Origin: Burkholderiales bacterium
GTDB lineage: Bacteria; Pseudomonadota; Gammaproteobacteria; Burkholderiales; Burkholderiaceae_E
Direction: 5' to 3'
Assembly: GCA_026399835.1 (NCBI GenBank)
Contig: JAPLQE010000059.1
Location: 1-64,000, forward strand
DNA length: 64,000 bases
Position 1 is the stretch's first letter. Every line of letters begins with the position of its first letter. The translations under genes and the position numbers were made by a program. This document shows, piece by piece, positions 19,612 to 28,399 of this stretch. Under the pieces are notes generated by a model. That model worked only from the letters and a program-made list of their open reading frames with translations, did not search any database and had not been told where the DNA came from.

Positions 19612-21045
19612 GTGAGCACTTCGGTATCGGCGACCTACAACTACACGGTCGTCAGACAGTTCGCCGTGATGACGGTGATCTGGGGCATCGTCGGCATGCT
19701 GGTCGGCGTGGTGATCGCCGCGCAGCTGGCCTTTCCGGCGCTGAACTTCGACCTGCCGTGGCTCTCGTACGGCCGCCTGCGACCGCTGCACACCAACGCG
19801 GTGATCTTCGCGTTCGGCGGCTGCGCACTGTTCGCCACCAGCTACTACGCGGTTCAGCGCACCTGCCAGACCCGCCTGTTCGGCGGACCGCTGGCCGCCT
19901 TCACCTTCTGGGGCTGGCAGCTGGTCATCCTCGCGGCGGCGGTCTCCCTGCCGCTCGGCTACACCACCTCGAAGGAGTACGCCGAGCTCGAATGGCCGAT
20001 CGACATCCTGATCACGCTGGTCTGGGTCTCGTACGCGATCGTGTTCTTCGGGACGCTCGCCACGAGAAAGGTCCGGCACATCTACGTGGCCAACTGGTTC
20101 TTCGGCGCGTTCATCCTCACCGTCGCGCTGCTGCACGTGGTGAACAGCGCCGCGATCCCCGCCGGGCCGATGAAGTCCTACTCCGCGTTCGCCGGCGTGC
20201 AGGACGCGATGGTCCAGTGGTGGTACGGCCATAACGCGGTCGGCTTCTTCCTGACCGCGGGCTTCCTGGGGATGATGTACTACTACGTGCCGAAGCAGAT
20301 CGGCCGCCCGGTGTATTCGTACCGGCTGTCGATCGTGCACTTCTGGGCGCTGATCTTCACCTACATGTGGGCGGGTCCGCACCACCTGCACTACACGGCG
20401 CTGCCCGACTGGGCGCAGTCGATCGGCATGGTGTTCTCGCTGATCCTGCTGGCGCCGTCCTGGGGCGGGATGATCAACGGGATCATGACGCTGTCGGGTG
20501 CCTGGCACAAGCTGCGCGACGACCCGATCCTGCGCTTCATGATCGTCTCGCTGTCCTTCTACGGCATGTCGACCTTCGAGGGTCCGATGATGTCGATCAA
20601 GACGGTCAACGCGCTGTCGCACTACACGGACTGGACCATCGGCCACGTGCACTCGGGCGCGCTCGGCTGGGTCGGCCTGATCTCGATGGGCTCGCTCTAC
20701 TACCTGATCCCGCGCCTCTTCGGCAAGGAGACGATGTACAGCACCCGCGCGATCGAGGTGCACTTCTGGGTGGCCACCATCGGCATCGTGCTCTACGCGG
20801 TCTCGATGTGGATCAGCGGCGTGACCCAGGGCCTGATGTGGCGCGCGGTCGAGCCCGACGGCACGCTCACCTACTCGTTCGTCGAGTCGGTCAAGGCCAG
20901 CTACCCGTACTACTACGTCCGGCTCATCGGCGGCCTGCTGTACTTCACCGGCATGCTGATCATGGCCTGGAACGTCTTCAAGACCATCGCCGGCGCGCAG
21001 CCGGTGGACGTCCCCGTGCTCGCCGTCGAGCCGGCCCACGCCTGA
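19612..21045 (+). CDS. ccoN: Cbb3-type cytochrome c oxidase subunit I
   Basis: The 477-residue catalytic subunit of the high-affinity terminal oxidase in the inner membrane. It has about twelve membrane helices and the histidines for heme b, heme b3 and CuB, visible in [40 protein letters not shown] and [12 protein letters not shown]. The GTG start at 19612 is supported by a strong GGGGAGAGAAG ribosome site. It heads the ccoNOQP unit and is probably switched on by the FNR box upstream. Confidence 0.96.
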   Translation: MSTSVSATYNYTVVRQFAVMTVIWGIVGMLVGVVIAAQLAFPALNFDLPWLSYGRLRPLHTNAVIFAFGGCALFATSYYAVQRTCQTRLFGGPLAAFTFWGWQLVILAAAVSLPLGYTTSKEYAELEWPIDILITLVWVSYAIVFFGTLATRKVRHIYVANWFFGAFILTVALLHVVNSAAIPAGPMKSYSAFAGVQDAMVQWWYGHNAVGFFLTAGFLGMMYYYVPKQIGRPVYSYRLSIVHFWALIFTYMWAGPHHLHYTALPDWAQSIGMVFSLILLAPSWGGMINGIMTLSGAWHKLRDDPILRFMIVSLSFYGMSTFEGPMMSIKTVNALSHYTDWTIGHVHSGALGWVGLISMGSLYYLIPRLFGKETMYSTRAIEVHFWVATIGIVLYAVSMWISGVTQGLMWRAVEPDGTLTYSFVESVKASYPYYYVRLIGGLLYFTGMLIMAWNVFKTIAGAQPVDVPVLAVEPAHA

Positions 21046-21065
21046 CGCGCCGAGGAGAGAAGAAC

Positions 21066-21671
21066 ATGGCCCTGTCCCACGAGAAGATCGAGACCAACAG
21101 CTTCCTGCTGATCGTGCTGACCCTGCTGACGGTCGCGATCGGCGGGCTGGTGGAGATCGTCCCGCTCTACTTCCAGAAGTCCACCACCGAGCCGGTGCAG
21201 GGGCTGCAGCCGTACGACGCGCTGCGCCTCGCCGGGCGCGACATCTACCAGCGCGAGGGCTGCTACAACTGCCACTCGCAGATGATCCGCCCGTTCCGTG
21301 CCGAGACCCTGCGCTACGGCCCGTACTCGGTCGCCGGCGAGTTCGTCTGGGACCATCCGTTCCAGTGGGGCAGCAAGCGCACGGGGCCGGACCTGGCCCG
21401 CGTCGGCGGCCGCTACAACGACGAGTGGCACCGCGCGCACCTGATGAATCCGCGCGACCTGGTGCCCGAGTCGAACATGCCCGGCTACCCGTGGCTGGCG
21501 AAGGACGCGGTCGATCACACGACCATCGCGGCGCACATGTCGGCACTGCGCAAGGTGGGCGTCCCGTATACCGACGAGGACATCGCGAAAGCGCCCGAGG
21601 TCGTGCGCGGCAAGACCGAGATGGAGGCGCTGATCGCCTACCTCCAGGGTCTGGGCACCGTCATCAAGTAA
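21066..21671 (+). CDS. ccoO: Cbb3-type cytochrome c oxidase subunit II (mono-heme)
   Basis: A 201-residue membrane-anchored cytochrome c. One N-terminal membrane helix (about 12-33) precedes a periplasmic domain with the heme motif CYNCH at residues 66-70. An axial methionine candidate lies in [10 protein letters not shown]. It passes electrons to the CcoN heme b. The gene follows ccoN by 20 bases with a GGAGAG ribosome site. Confidence 0.96.
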   Translation: MALSHEKIETNSFLLIVLTLLTVAIGGLVEIVPLYFQKSTTEPVQGLQPYDALRLAGRDIYQREGCYNCHSQMIRPFRAETLRYGPYSVAGEFVWDHPFQWGSKRTGPDLARVGGRYNDEWHRAHLMNPRDLVPESNMPGYPWLAKDAVDHTTIAAHMSALRKVGVPYTDEDIAKAPEVVRGKTEMEALIAYLQGLGTVIK

Positions 21672-21682
21672 GGGGCACCGAC

Positions 21683-21817
21683 ATGGACGTCAACATGCTG
21701 CGCGGTCTCATTACCGCGATCTCCCTCGCCTGCTTCGTCGGCATCGTCGTCTGGGCCTACTCGCCGCGCAACAGATCGCGCTTCGAGCAGGACGGGCAGA
21801 TCCCGCTCGACGACTGA
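21683..21817 (+). CDS. ccoQ: Cbb3-type cytochrome c oxidase subunit IV
   Basis: A 44-residue single-helix membrane protein with the CcoQ layout: short N-terminus, hydrophobic TAISLACFVGIVVWAYSP, then basic and acidic residues ending QIPLDD. CcoQ stabilises the assembled oxidase. It lies between ccoO and ccoP, 11 and 22 bases from its neighbours. Confidence 0.92.
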   Translation: MDVNMLRGLITAISLACFVGIVVWAYSPRNRSRFEQDGQIPLDD

Positions 21818-21839
21818 GAAGAACGGAAGGAATCCGATC

Positions 21840-22760
21840 ATGGCTGATTTCACGAGTGGGTTCTGGTCGTCGTACATCACGATCGCCACCATCGTCTCCA
21901 TCGTCCTCTGCCTGCTGCTGCTGCTGCTCAACAGCAGGAAGCCGGCGCCGACGGCGGACAACACCACCGGTCACGTGTGGGACGGCGACCTGCGCGAGGC
22001 GAACAATCCCCTGCCGCGCTGGTGGAGCGGGCTGTTCGTCATCACCATCGTCTTCGCGGCGGTCTACCTGTGGATGTATCCCGGGCTCGGCTCGAACGCG
22101 GGCGCGGCAAAGTGGAGCGCACACGGGCAGTACGATGCCGAGCGGGCGGCGCTCGACGCCGAGATGGCGCCGCTCTACGCGAAGTTCCAGCAGCAGCCGA
22201 TCCCCTCGCTGATCGGCGACCCGCAGGCGCGGGCGATCGGCGAGCGGCTGTTCCTCTCGAACTGCGCGCAGTGCCACGGCTCGGACGCGCGTGGCGCCAA
22301 GGGCTTCCCGAACCTGACCGACGGCGACTGGCTGTACGGCAACGCGCCCGAGCAGATCGTCGAGACGCTCGCACGCGGCCGCAACGGCATGATGCCGGCG
22401 CTAGGCGCCGCGGTCGGCTCGGCACCGGAGGTCGAGCAGCTCGCGCAGTACGTGCTGTCGCTGTCGGGCAGCGCCACCGATCCGGTCAAGGCCGAACTCG
22501 GCAAGCCCAGGTTCGCGGTCTGCGCGGCCTGCCACGGACCGGACGGCAAGGGCAACCAGGCGCTGGGCGCGCCCAACCTGACCGACCGCATCTGGCTGCA
22601 CGGCGGCGGGCTGCAGCAGGTGGTCGCGATGATCAACCTCGGCAAGAACAACATGATGCCGGCCTGGGATACCAAGCTGACGGAGGGCCAGATCCACGTG
22701 CTCGCCTCGTACGTGCTCGGCCTGTCACAGCGCACGCCGGACGGCGCGGCCGCCAAGTGA
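21840..22760 (+). CDS. ccoP: Cbb3-type cytochrome c oxidase subunit III (di-heme)
   Basis: A 306-residue membrane-anchored di-heme cytochrome c that takes electrons from soluble carriers. Two hydrophobic helices (about 12-30 and 61-80) surround the conserved HVWDGDLREANNPLPRWW segment. The periplasmic part carries two heme sites, CAQCH at 142-146 and CAACH at 228-232, with methionine ligand candidates in NGMMP and NNMMP. This is the last structural subunit gene. Confidence 0.96.
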   Translation: MADFTSGFWSSYITIATIVSIVLCLLLLLLNSRKPAPTADNTTGHVWDGDLREANNPLPRWWSGLFVITIVFAAVYLWMYPGLGSNAGAAKWSAHGQYDAERAALDAEMAPLYAKFQQQPIPSLIGDPQARAIGERLFLSNCAQCHGSDARGAKGFPNLTDGDWLYGNAPEQIVETLARGRNGMMPALGAAVGSAPEVEQLAQYVLSLSGSATDPVKAELGKPRFAVCAACHGPDGKGNQALGAPNLTDRIWLHGGGLQQVVAMINLGKNNMMPAWDTKLTEGQIHVLASYVLGLSQRTPDGAAAK

Positions 22761-22830
22761 TGCGGGTCCTGTCCGGGCGCATTCCCCTGCGCGCATGCGT
22801 TCGCCCTCCCGTTCCCGTTCCGGGCCGTCG

Positions 22831-24264
22831 ATGACCGAAGTCCGCAAGGTGATCCCGATCCAGCCCGCCGTCGCCGACGATGACGGCGGGCTGTTCTCGA
22901 TCTACCAGGCGCATCGCAAGATCTATCCGCGGGCGGTCACCGGCCTCTTTGCCCGGCTGCGCTGGGCGGCGGTGATCTTCACCCAGCTCGTCTTCTACGG
23001 ACTGCCGTGGCTGAGCTGGAACGGGCGCCAGGCGGTGCTCTTCGACCTCGGCGCCCGCAAGTTCTACCTGTTCGGCGTCGTGCTGTGGCCGCAGGACTTC
23101 ATCTATCTCGCCGGCCTGCTGGTCGTTGCGGCGCTGTCGCTGTTCTTCTTCACCGCGGTGGCGGGCCGGCTGTGGTGCGGCTACGCCTGCCCGCAGACGG
23201 TCTACACCGAGCTGTTCATGTGGATCGAGCGCCGGGTCGAGGGCGACCGGACCGCGCGCATGAAGCTCGACGCCTCGCCGATGTCGGCCGCCAAGCTGGG
23301 CCGCAAGGCGACCAAGCACACGCTGTGGCTCGCGCTCGCGCTGGTCACCGGCTTCACCTTCATCGGCTACTTCGCGCCGATCCGCGAGCTCGGCGGCCAG
23401 GTGCTGGCCTTCTCGCTGGGGCCGTGGCAGTGGTTCTGGATGCTGTTCTACGCGTTCGCGACCTGGGGCAACGCCGGCTTCATGCGCGAGCAGGTCTGCA
23501 AGTACATGTGTCCGTATGCGCGCTTCCAGGGCGCGATGTTCGACAAGGACACGATGATCGTGACCTACGACGCCGAGCGCGGCGAGCCGCGCGGCTCGCG
23601 CTCGAAGAAGGCCGACCCGAAGGCGGCGGGGCTGGGCAGCTGCGTCGACTGCACGCTGTGCGTCCAGGTCTGCCCGACCGGCATCGACATCCGAAACGGC
23701 CTGCAGTACGAGTGCATCGGCTGCGCGGCCTGCATCGACGTGTGCGACACCGTGATGGACAAGATGGGCTACGAGCGCGGCCTGGTGCGCTATGCGACGC
23801 AGAACGGCCTCGAGCGCCACCTCGGTCGCTTCGGCATGCTGCGCAACGTGCTGCGCCCGCGGGTGCTGGTCTACGGCACGCTGCTGGGCGTGCTGGTGGT
23901 CGTGCTGTTCGGCTCGCTCGCGGTACGCAATCCGCTCCGGGTCGATGTGATCCGGGATCGCAACGCGCTCGCGCGGATCGTCGACGCCGGCAACATCGAG
24001 AACACCTACCGGCTGCACTTCATGAATGCGTCCGAGGCCCCCCATCGGCTGCGCGTGACGGTCGAGGGCCTCGACGGCATCCGCCTCGCGAGCCCGCAGG
24101 TCTACGAGGTCGAGCCCGCCTCCAACCGCGCGGTGCCGATCAACGTCCAGATCCCGCCCGGCGTCGGTGCGCCCGGCTCCAACCCGATCCGCTTCGTGGT
24201 GGAGGCGATCGACGATCCGTCGCTCGCCCGCAGCGAGAAGGCGGCATTCATGGTCCCGCGCTGA
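22831..24264 (+). CDS. ccoG: Cbb3 oxidase accessory ferredoxin-like protein CcoG (FixG/RdxA)
   Basis: A 477-residue membrane protein with about five helices and two 4Fe-4S cluster motifs: cysteines 271, 274, 277, 281 and 295, 298, 301, 305. Another CGYACPQ motif lies near the N-terminal helices, and the C-terminus has the Ig-like domain typical of FixG. CcoG reduces Cu(II) for CcoN assembly. An in-frame ATG 12 codons earlier (22795) gives an Arg/Ser-rich extension; 22831 is preferred. It follows ccoP in the usual order. Confidence 0.92.
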   Translation: MTEVRKVIPIQPAVADDDGGLFSIYQAHRKIYPRAVTGLFARLRWAAVIFTQLVFYGLPWLSWNGRQAVLFDLGARKFYLFGVVLWPQDFIYLAGLLVVAALSLFFFTAVAGRLWCGYACPQTVYTELFMWIERRVEGDRTARMKLDASPMSAAKLGRKATKHTLWLALALVTGFTFIGYFAPIRELGGQVLAFSLGPWQWFWMLFYAFATWGNAGFMREQVCKYMCPYARFQGAMFDKDTMIVTYDAERGEPRGSRSKKADPKAAGLGSCVDCTLCVQVCPTGIDIRNGLQYECIGCAACIDVCDTVMDKMGYERGLVRYATQNGLERHLGRFGMLRNVLRPRVLVYGTLLGVLVVVLFGSLAVRNPLRVDVIRDRNALARIVDAGNIENTYRLHFMNASEAPHRLRVTVEGLDGIRLASPQVYEVEPASNRAVPINVQIPPGVGAPGSNPIRFVVEAIDDPSLARSEKAAFMVPR

Positions 24265-24290
24265 GCACGCGGGCCGACACAGGAGACCCC

Positions 24291-24803
24291 ATGTCCGCAA
24301 CCCCGATCGTCCCCGTCCGACCCGCCTGGCGCGAGCCGCTGGTGTGGCTGGTCGTCGGCATCCCCGCCGCGACCGTCGTCGCCGGCGCGTTCACCTGGTG
24401 GATCGCCGCGCAACGGGCGGACAGCAACGTCGCCGACGACTACTACAAGCGCGGTCTCTCGATCAACCGCTCGCTCGAGCGCGAGTCGCGAGCGAAGGCG
24501 CTCGGGCTGCGCGCCGAGCTCACGCTCGCCGGCGAGAACGACCTGCGGCTGCGGCTGACCGGCGGCGCGACACTGCCGCCCACGGTCACCGTCGTCCTCA
24601 CGCATCCGGTGCGCGCAGAGCAGGACCGCAGGCTGTCGCTCGACCGGCAGGCGGACGGCGTCTACCGGATCGTCGCGCCGCAGGTCGGCGCCGGCAACTG
24701 GGACGTCTCGATCGAGGCCCAGGACTGGCGCGTCGCCGGCCGACACGTGGCGCTGCGCGAGGGCGCCGTCGTGCGCCTCGCCGCCGACGGCCGCGTCGAC
24801 TGA
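24291..24803 (+). CDS. ccoH: Cbb3 oxidase assembly protein CcoH (FixH)
   Basis: A 170-residue membrane protein: one N-terminal helix (about 17-40) followed by the conserved ADDYYKRGLSINRS stretch and a periplasmic beta-rich domain with GNWDVSIEAQDW. CcoH binds assembly intermediates of the oxidase. An AGGAG ribosome site precedes the ATG, and the gene follows ccoG by 26 bases. Confidence 0.9.
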   Translation: MSATPIVPVRPAWREPLVWLVVGIPAATVVAGAFTWWIAAQRADSNVADDYYKRGLSINRSLERESRAKALGLRAELTLAGENDLRLRLTGGATLPPTVTVVLTHPVRAEQDRRLSLDRQADGVYRIVAPQVGAGNWDVSIEAQDWRVAGRHVALREGAVVRLAADGRVD

Positions 24804-24817
24804 GCCCAGAGGCCGAC

Positions 24818-25165
24818 GTGCCCCGCAACGCGCGCGAGTGGATCGCGGTCCTGTGGCCCGCGTTCGTCTCGGCCTGCCTGCTCGAGATGGTGGTCTTCGC
24901 GGCCTTCGACCCGCACGACTTCAGCCTCTTCGGCTGGCAGATCGACGCCGAGGAGCCCGATGCCGTCTATTCGCTGGCCTTCTTCGCGTTCTGGGCGATC
25001 GCCACCGCCACCGGCGTGGTCACCTGGTCGCTGTCGCGCTCGTCCGAGGAGATCAACCGCTGGCAGCGTCGGGTGCCGCTGACCGAGCCCCTGCCCGGCA
25101 GCCCCCCGAACCCGGAGTATCGCGGCCCGAACCCGCCGCCGAACGTCCCGCCGGGGGCGGCATGA
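24818..25165 (+). CDS. Small two-helix membrane protein of the cco cluster
   Basis: A 115-residue protein starting at GTG 24818, 14 bases after ccoH, with AGAGG upstream. Two hydrophobic helices (about 8-27 and 49-70) flank an acidic loop; the C-terminus is rich in Pro and Asn. It sits where Burkholderiales often carry an uncharacterised membrane protein between ccoH and a TauE/SafE-like gene, so a role in oxidase assembly is likely by context only. Confidence 0.75.
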   Translation: MPRNAREWIAVLWPAFVSACLLEMVVFAAFDPHDFSLFGWQIDAEEPDAVYSLAFFAFWAIATATGVVTWSLSRSSEEINRWQRRVPLTEPLPGSPPNPEYRGPNPPPNVPPGAA

Positions 25166-25205
25166 CCGGCGCGCGCCTCCGCCCGCCGGGGATGGGCTCG
25201 CGGTC

Positions 25206-26006
25206 ATGAGCCTGCTGGTGCTGCTCGCCACCGCCGCCGCACTCGGGCTGCTGGGCGGGCTGCACTGCGTGGCGATGTGCTCGGCGCTGCAGCGGGTCGC
25301 GGTCCACGGGCTGGGCGGGCGGCGCACGGCCACCGCGGCAGGCACAGCCACCCTGTCGCTCGCCCGCAGCATCCCGCCGCAGCCGGTCGACGCGGTCACC
25401 GGGCGGGCGCTCGCGTCCGCGCTGCCCCGGCGCGACGACCTCGCCTTCCACGCGGCGCGACTGCTCGGCTATGCGGCGCTCGGCGCCGCGGTCGGCAGCG
25501 GCTCGTGGCTGCTGCGCTGGGGGGCGGACGCGATGCCGCTGATGCGCCCGCTGTGGGGCGCCCTGAACCTCGGGCTGCTCGCGCTCGGTCTCGCGCTGCT
25601 GCTGCTCGGCCGGCAGCCGGCCTGGGTCGACGCGCTCGGCGCCCGCGCCTGGCGCGCCGGCGGTGCGCGGCTCGGCGCCTCGGTCGGCCGCGGCCGCCCC
25701 TGGGTCGCCGGCGCTGCCTGGGCCCTGGTGCCCTGCGGCCTGCTGTACTCGGCGCTGGCCACGGCGGCGCTCGCGAGCGATCCGCTGCGCGGCGCGCTCG
25801 CGATGCTGGCCTTCGGGGCCGGCACGGCGGTTCATCTGCTGGGGGCGCAATGGCTGCTGGATGCGCTCGTTCGAGGCTCCGCCGCACGCGCTGCACGCGT
25901 GGAGGCCGTCGGGATGCGCATCGGAGGCGCCCTGCTCGCGGGGATGGCGATCGCAGCACTCCTCGCGCTGGCGCTCGGCCAGCCCCATCCCTTCTGTGCG
26001 ACCTGA
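25206..26006 (+). CDS. TauE/SafE-like (DsbD_2/UreH type) membrane protein
   Basis: A 266-residue polytopic membrane protein with about six helices. The N-terminal GGLHCVAMC and the later LVPCGLLYSA place it in the family related to the DsbD transmembrane domain and nickel/cobalt or copper handling proteins, usually annotated as sulfite exporter TauE/SafE. Its place at the end of the cco cluster suggests a role in metal supply or redox steps of oxidase assembly. It is convergent with fnr. Confidence 0.8.
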   Translation: MSLLVLLATAAALGLLGGLHCVAMCSALQRVAVHGLGGRRTATAAGTATLSLARSIPPQPVDAVTGRALASALPRRDDLAFHAARLLGYAALGAAVGSGSWLLRWGADAMPLMRPLWGALNLGLLALGLALLLLGRQPAWVDALGARAWRAGGARLGASVGRGRPWVAGAAWALVPCGLLYSALATAALASDPLRGALAMLAFGAGTAVHLLGAQWLLDALVRGSAARAARVEAVGMRIGGALLAGMAIAALLALALGQPHPFCAT

Positions 26007-26014
26007 TACGTCCA

Positions 26015-26028
26015 CCGCCCGCGGGCGG
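26015..26028. terminator. GC palindrome between convergent TauE-like gene and fnr
   Basis: CCGCCCGCGGGCGG is a perfect 14-base palindrome placed between two converging genes, 9 bases after one stop and 21 before the other. It could serve as a terminator in both directions, but no flanking T-tracts are present. Confidence 0.35.
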
Positions 26029-26048
26029 ACGGAACCTGTGGCCTCAGG

Positions 26049-26807
26049 TCACTCGAGCGCGCAGGTCGCGCCGGCGATGTCACGCAGCCGCGTTGCATCC
26101 TCGATCTGCAGGCGCTTCTGCTCGACGGTGATCACGCCATCGTCCTGCAGCTTCGAGAAGGTCCGGCTGACCGTCTCGAGCTTGAGCCCGAGATAGTTGC
26201 CGATCTCCTCGCGGGTCATCCTCAGGATGAACTCGCGCGGCGAGAACCCGCGCTGCGCGAAGCGCTGCGACAGGTTCAGCAGGAAGGTCGCGATGCGCTG
26301 CTCGGCGCGCATGGTGCCCAGCAGCATCATCACGCCCTGATCGCGGACGATCTCGCGCGAGAGCACGCGGTGCAGCTGGCGCTGCAGCCCGTTGAACTCG
26401 CGGGTCAGCGACTCGAGCTTCTCGAACGGCACGACGCAGACCTCGGCGTCCTCGAGCGCGATCGCGTCGCACTGGAAGGCCGCGGCACTGATCGCATCGA
26501 AGCCGAGGATGTCGCCCGGCATCGGGAAGCCGTTGACCTGCTCGCGGCCGTCGTCCGAGACGACCCGGGTCTTGAAGAAGCCGAGCCGGATCGGATAGAC
26601 CGCTTCGAAGCGATCCCCGGCGCGGAACAGCGGTTCGCCGCGCTTGACCCGTCGGCGGGTCGAGACCATGCCGGTGAGCCGGTCGAGCTCGGTCGGGCTC
26701 AGGCCTTCGACCAGACAGATGTCATGCAGGCCGCAGTCACCGCAGTTGACGGCATGCGTGACCGTACTCGGCGCAGTCTTGAGGGGCGGAATTGGATGGA
26801 CTGACAC
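26049..26807 (-). CDS. fnr: Oxygen-responsive transcription factor Fnr
   Basis: A 252-residue Crp/Fnr regulator with a complete 4Fe-4S ligand set: Cys22, Cys25, Cys31 and a fourth cysteine in AEVCVVPFE that aligns with E. coli Cys122. The helix-turn-helix has the recognition sequence ETVSR, which reads TTGAT-N4-ATCAA half-sites. Loss of the cluster in oxygen makes such proteins monomeric and inactive. The GTG start at 26807 is preferred because GGGAGAAGAG lies just upstream; the open frame beyond it overlaps the divergent hemN region. The likely targets are the three FNR boxes in this window, including one in its own promoter. Confidence 0.93.
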   Translation of the reverse strand: MSVHPIPPLKTAPSTVTHAVNCGDCGLHDICLVEGLSPTELDRLTGMVSTRRRVKRGEPLFRAGDRFEAVYPIRLGFFKTRVVSDDGREQVNGFPMPGDILGFDAISAAAFQCDAIALEDAEVCVVPFEKLESLTREFNGLQRQLHRVLSREIVRDQGVMMLLGTMRAEQRIATFLLNLSQRFAQRGFSPREFILRMTREEIGNYLGLKLETVSRTFSKLQDDGVITVEQKRLQIEDATRLRDIAGATCALE

Positions 26808-26833
26808 GATCTCTTCTCCCCGTTTGTCGATCG

Positions 26834-26860
26834 ATTCTAGTCGAGTTTGACGATGATCAA
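26834..26860 (-). promoter_or_regulatory. fnr promoter with overlapping FNR box, shared with hemN
   Basis: TTGACGATGATCAA (26847-26860) is the third FNR box in the window. On the minus strand a good -10 hexamer TAGAAT (26839-26834) follows after only 7 bases, so bound Fnr would cover the -35 region and should repress fnr. On the plus strand the box ends 35 bases before the hemN ATG, a position that could activate hemN, although no strong hemN -10 element is seen. Confidence 0.7.
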
Positions 26861-26895
26861 GTGCCCCGAAAGGACCGGGTGCGAGAGTCTCTCCC

Positions 26896-28323
26896 ATGCA
26901 CACGCTCGAACGCTCGCCCCATCCCTCGGGCAACGATCCCGGCGGCTCGATCGCGCCGCGCACGGAGTTGATCGAGCGTTTCGACGTCGCCGGCCCCCGG
27001 TACACGTCGTATCCCACCGCCGACCGCTTCGTCGAGGCCTATGACGCCTCGAACCTGGACCGATGGCTGAGCCAGCGGGCGGCGGTCGGCTGGCACCAGC
27101 CCCTGTCGGTCTACGTGCACGTGCCGTTCTGCGCATCGGTCTGCTACTACTGCGCATGCAACAAGATCGTCACCAAGGACCGCGAGCGCGGGCGCGCCTA
27201 CGTCGAGGACCTGATGCGCGAGGTCGAGCTCTACGGCGAGCGGCTCGGGCGTCGCGAACCGGTCGGCCAGATGCACTTCGGCGGCGGCACGCCGACCTTC
27301 CTGGACGGCGGAACCCTGCAGACGGTGATCGACGGACTCGAGCGCGTCTTCGCGTTCACGCCGCAGGCCGAGCGTTCGATCGAGGTCGATCCGCGCACGG
27401 TCGACGTCGCGCGGCTCCGGGAGCTGCGGGACCAGCGCTTCAACCGGTTGAGCTTCGGCGTCCAGGACTTCGATGCCGATGTCCAGGCCGCGGTGCACCG
27501 CGTGCAGTCGACCGAGCAGGTGTTCGAGCTGACCCGCGCGGCGCGCGAGATCGGCTTCGAGTCGGTGAACGTCGACTTGATCCACGGCCTGCCGCGGCAG
27601 ACCGAGGCAAGCTTCCGCCGCACGCTCGAGACGCTCGTCGAGCTGCGCCCCGACCGCGTCGCGGTCTACGGGTACGCCCACCTGCCCGAGCGCTTCAAGC
27701 CGCAGCGGCGCATCCACACCGCCGAGCTGCCGCCGGCCCGCGACAAGCTCGCGATGATGCGCATGGCGATCCAGACGCTGACCGAGGCCGGCTACGTCTA
27801 CATCGGGATGGACCACTTCGCGCTGCCCGACGACGCGCTCGCCGTCGCGCAGCGGCGCGGCATGCTGCACCGGAACTTCATGGGCTACACCACCGAGCCC
27901 GACTGCGACATGATCGGGCTGGGGGTCTCGGCGATCGGCCGGATGGGGCCGAGCTACGCGCAGAACTTCCGCACGCTCGACGAATACTGCGACGCGGTGC
28001 GGTCCGGGCGCCTGCCGATCCACCGCGGCTACGAGCTCACCCGCGACGACATGCTCCGGCGCAGCGCGATCATGTCGATCATGTGCAGCGGCGAGGTCTC
28101 GTTCGCAGCCCTCGAATCCGGCTTCCTCGTCGATCCGAAGCTGGCGTTCAGCGAGGAGCTCGGGCGCTTGCGCGAGTTCCAGGAGCTCGGGCTGGTGCGC
28201 GTCGACCAGGACGGGATCGCGGTGACCGCACAGGGGCGGTACTTCGTTCGGGCGATCGCGATGGTCTTCGACCGCTACCTGCGCTCGGCGATGCAGCGCG
28301 GCTCGTACTCGCGCGTGCTCTAG
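26896..28323 (+). CDS. hemN: Oxygen-independent coproporphyrinogen III oxidase
   Basis: A 475-residue radical SAM enzyme that decarboxylates two propionates of coproporphyrinogen III to protoporphyrinogen IX without oxygen. The cluster motif CASVCYYCAC has Cys79, Cys83 and Cys86 as 4Fe-4S ligands plus Cys88. Other HemN blocks are VHVPFC, MHFGGGTPTFL, NRLSFGVQDF and the MDHFALP region. The full HemN length and C-terminal domain distinguish it from the HemW chaperone. It supplies heme under low oxygen, matching the neighbouring cbb3 oxidase and fnr. Confidence 0.94.
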   Translation: MHTLERSPHPSGNDPGGSIAPRTELIERFDVAGPRYTSYPTADRFVEAYDASNLDRWLSQRAAVGWHQPLSVYVHVPFCASVCYYCACNKIVTKDRERGRAYVEDLMREVELYGERLGRREPVGQMHFGGGTPTFLDGGTLQTVIDGLERVFAFTPQAERSIEVDPRTVDVARLRELRDQRFNRLSFGVQDFDADVQAAVHRVQSTEQVFELTRAAREIGFESVNVDLIHGLPRQTEASFRRTLETLVELRPDRVAVYGYAHLPERFKPQRRIHTAELPPARDKLAMMRMAIQTLTEAGYVYIGMDHFALPDDALAVAQRRGMLHRNFMGYTTEPDCDMIGLGVSAIGRMGPSYAQNFRTLDEYCDAVRSGRLPIHRGYELTRDDMLRRSAIMSIMCSGEVSFAALESGFLVDPKLAFSEELGRLREFQELGLVRVDQDGIAVTAQGRYFVRAIAMVFDRYLRSAMQRGSYSRVL

Positions 28324-28326
28324 CTA

Positions 28327-28342
28327 GCCGGCGAAGGCCGGC
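28327..28342 (+). terminator. Short hairpin immediately after hemN
   Basis: GCCGGC arms (28327-28332 and 28337-28342) flank a GAAG tetraloop, starting three bases after the hemN stop. It separates hemN from the convergent pgk gene. No T-tract follows, so the call is tentative. Confidence 0.35.
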
Positions 28343-28399
28343 ACCGCACGCCGGGGAGACCGACGGGCGCGGCGACGCGGGGCGCCGCCGCTCGCCGCG

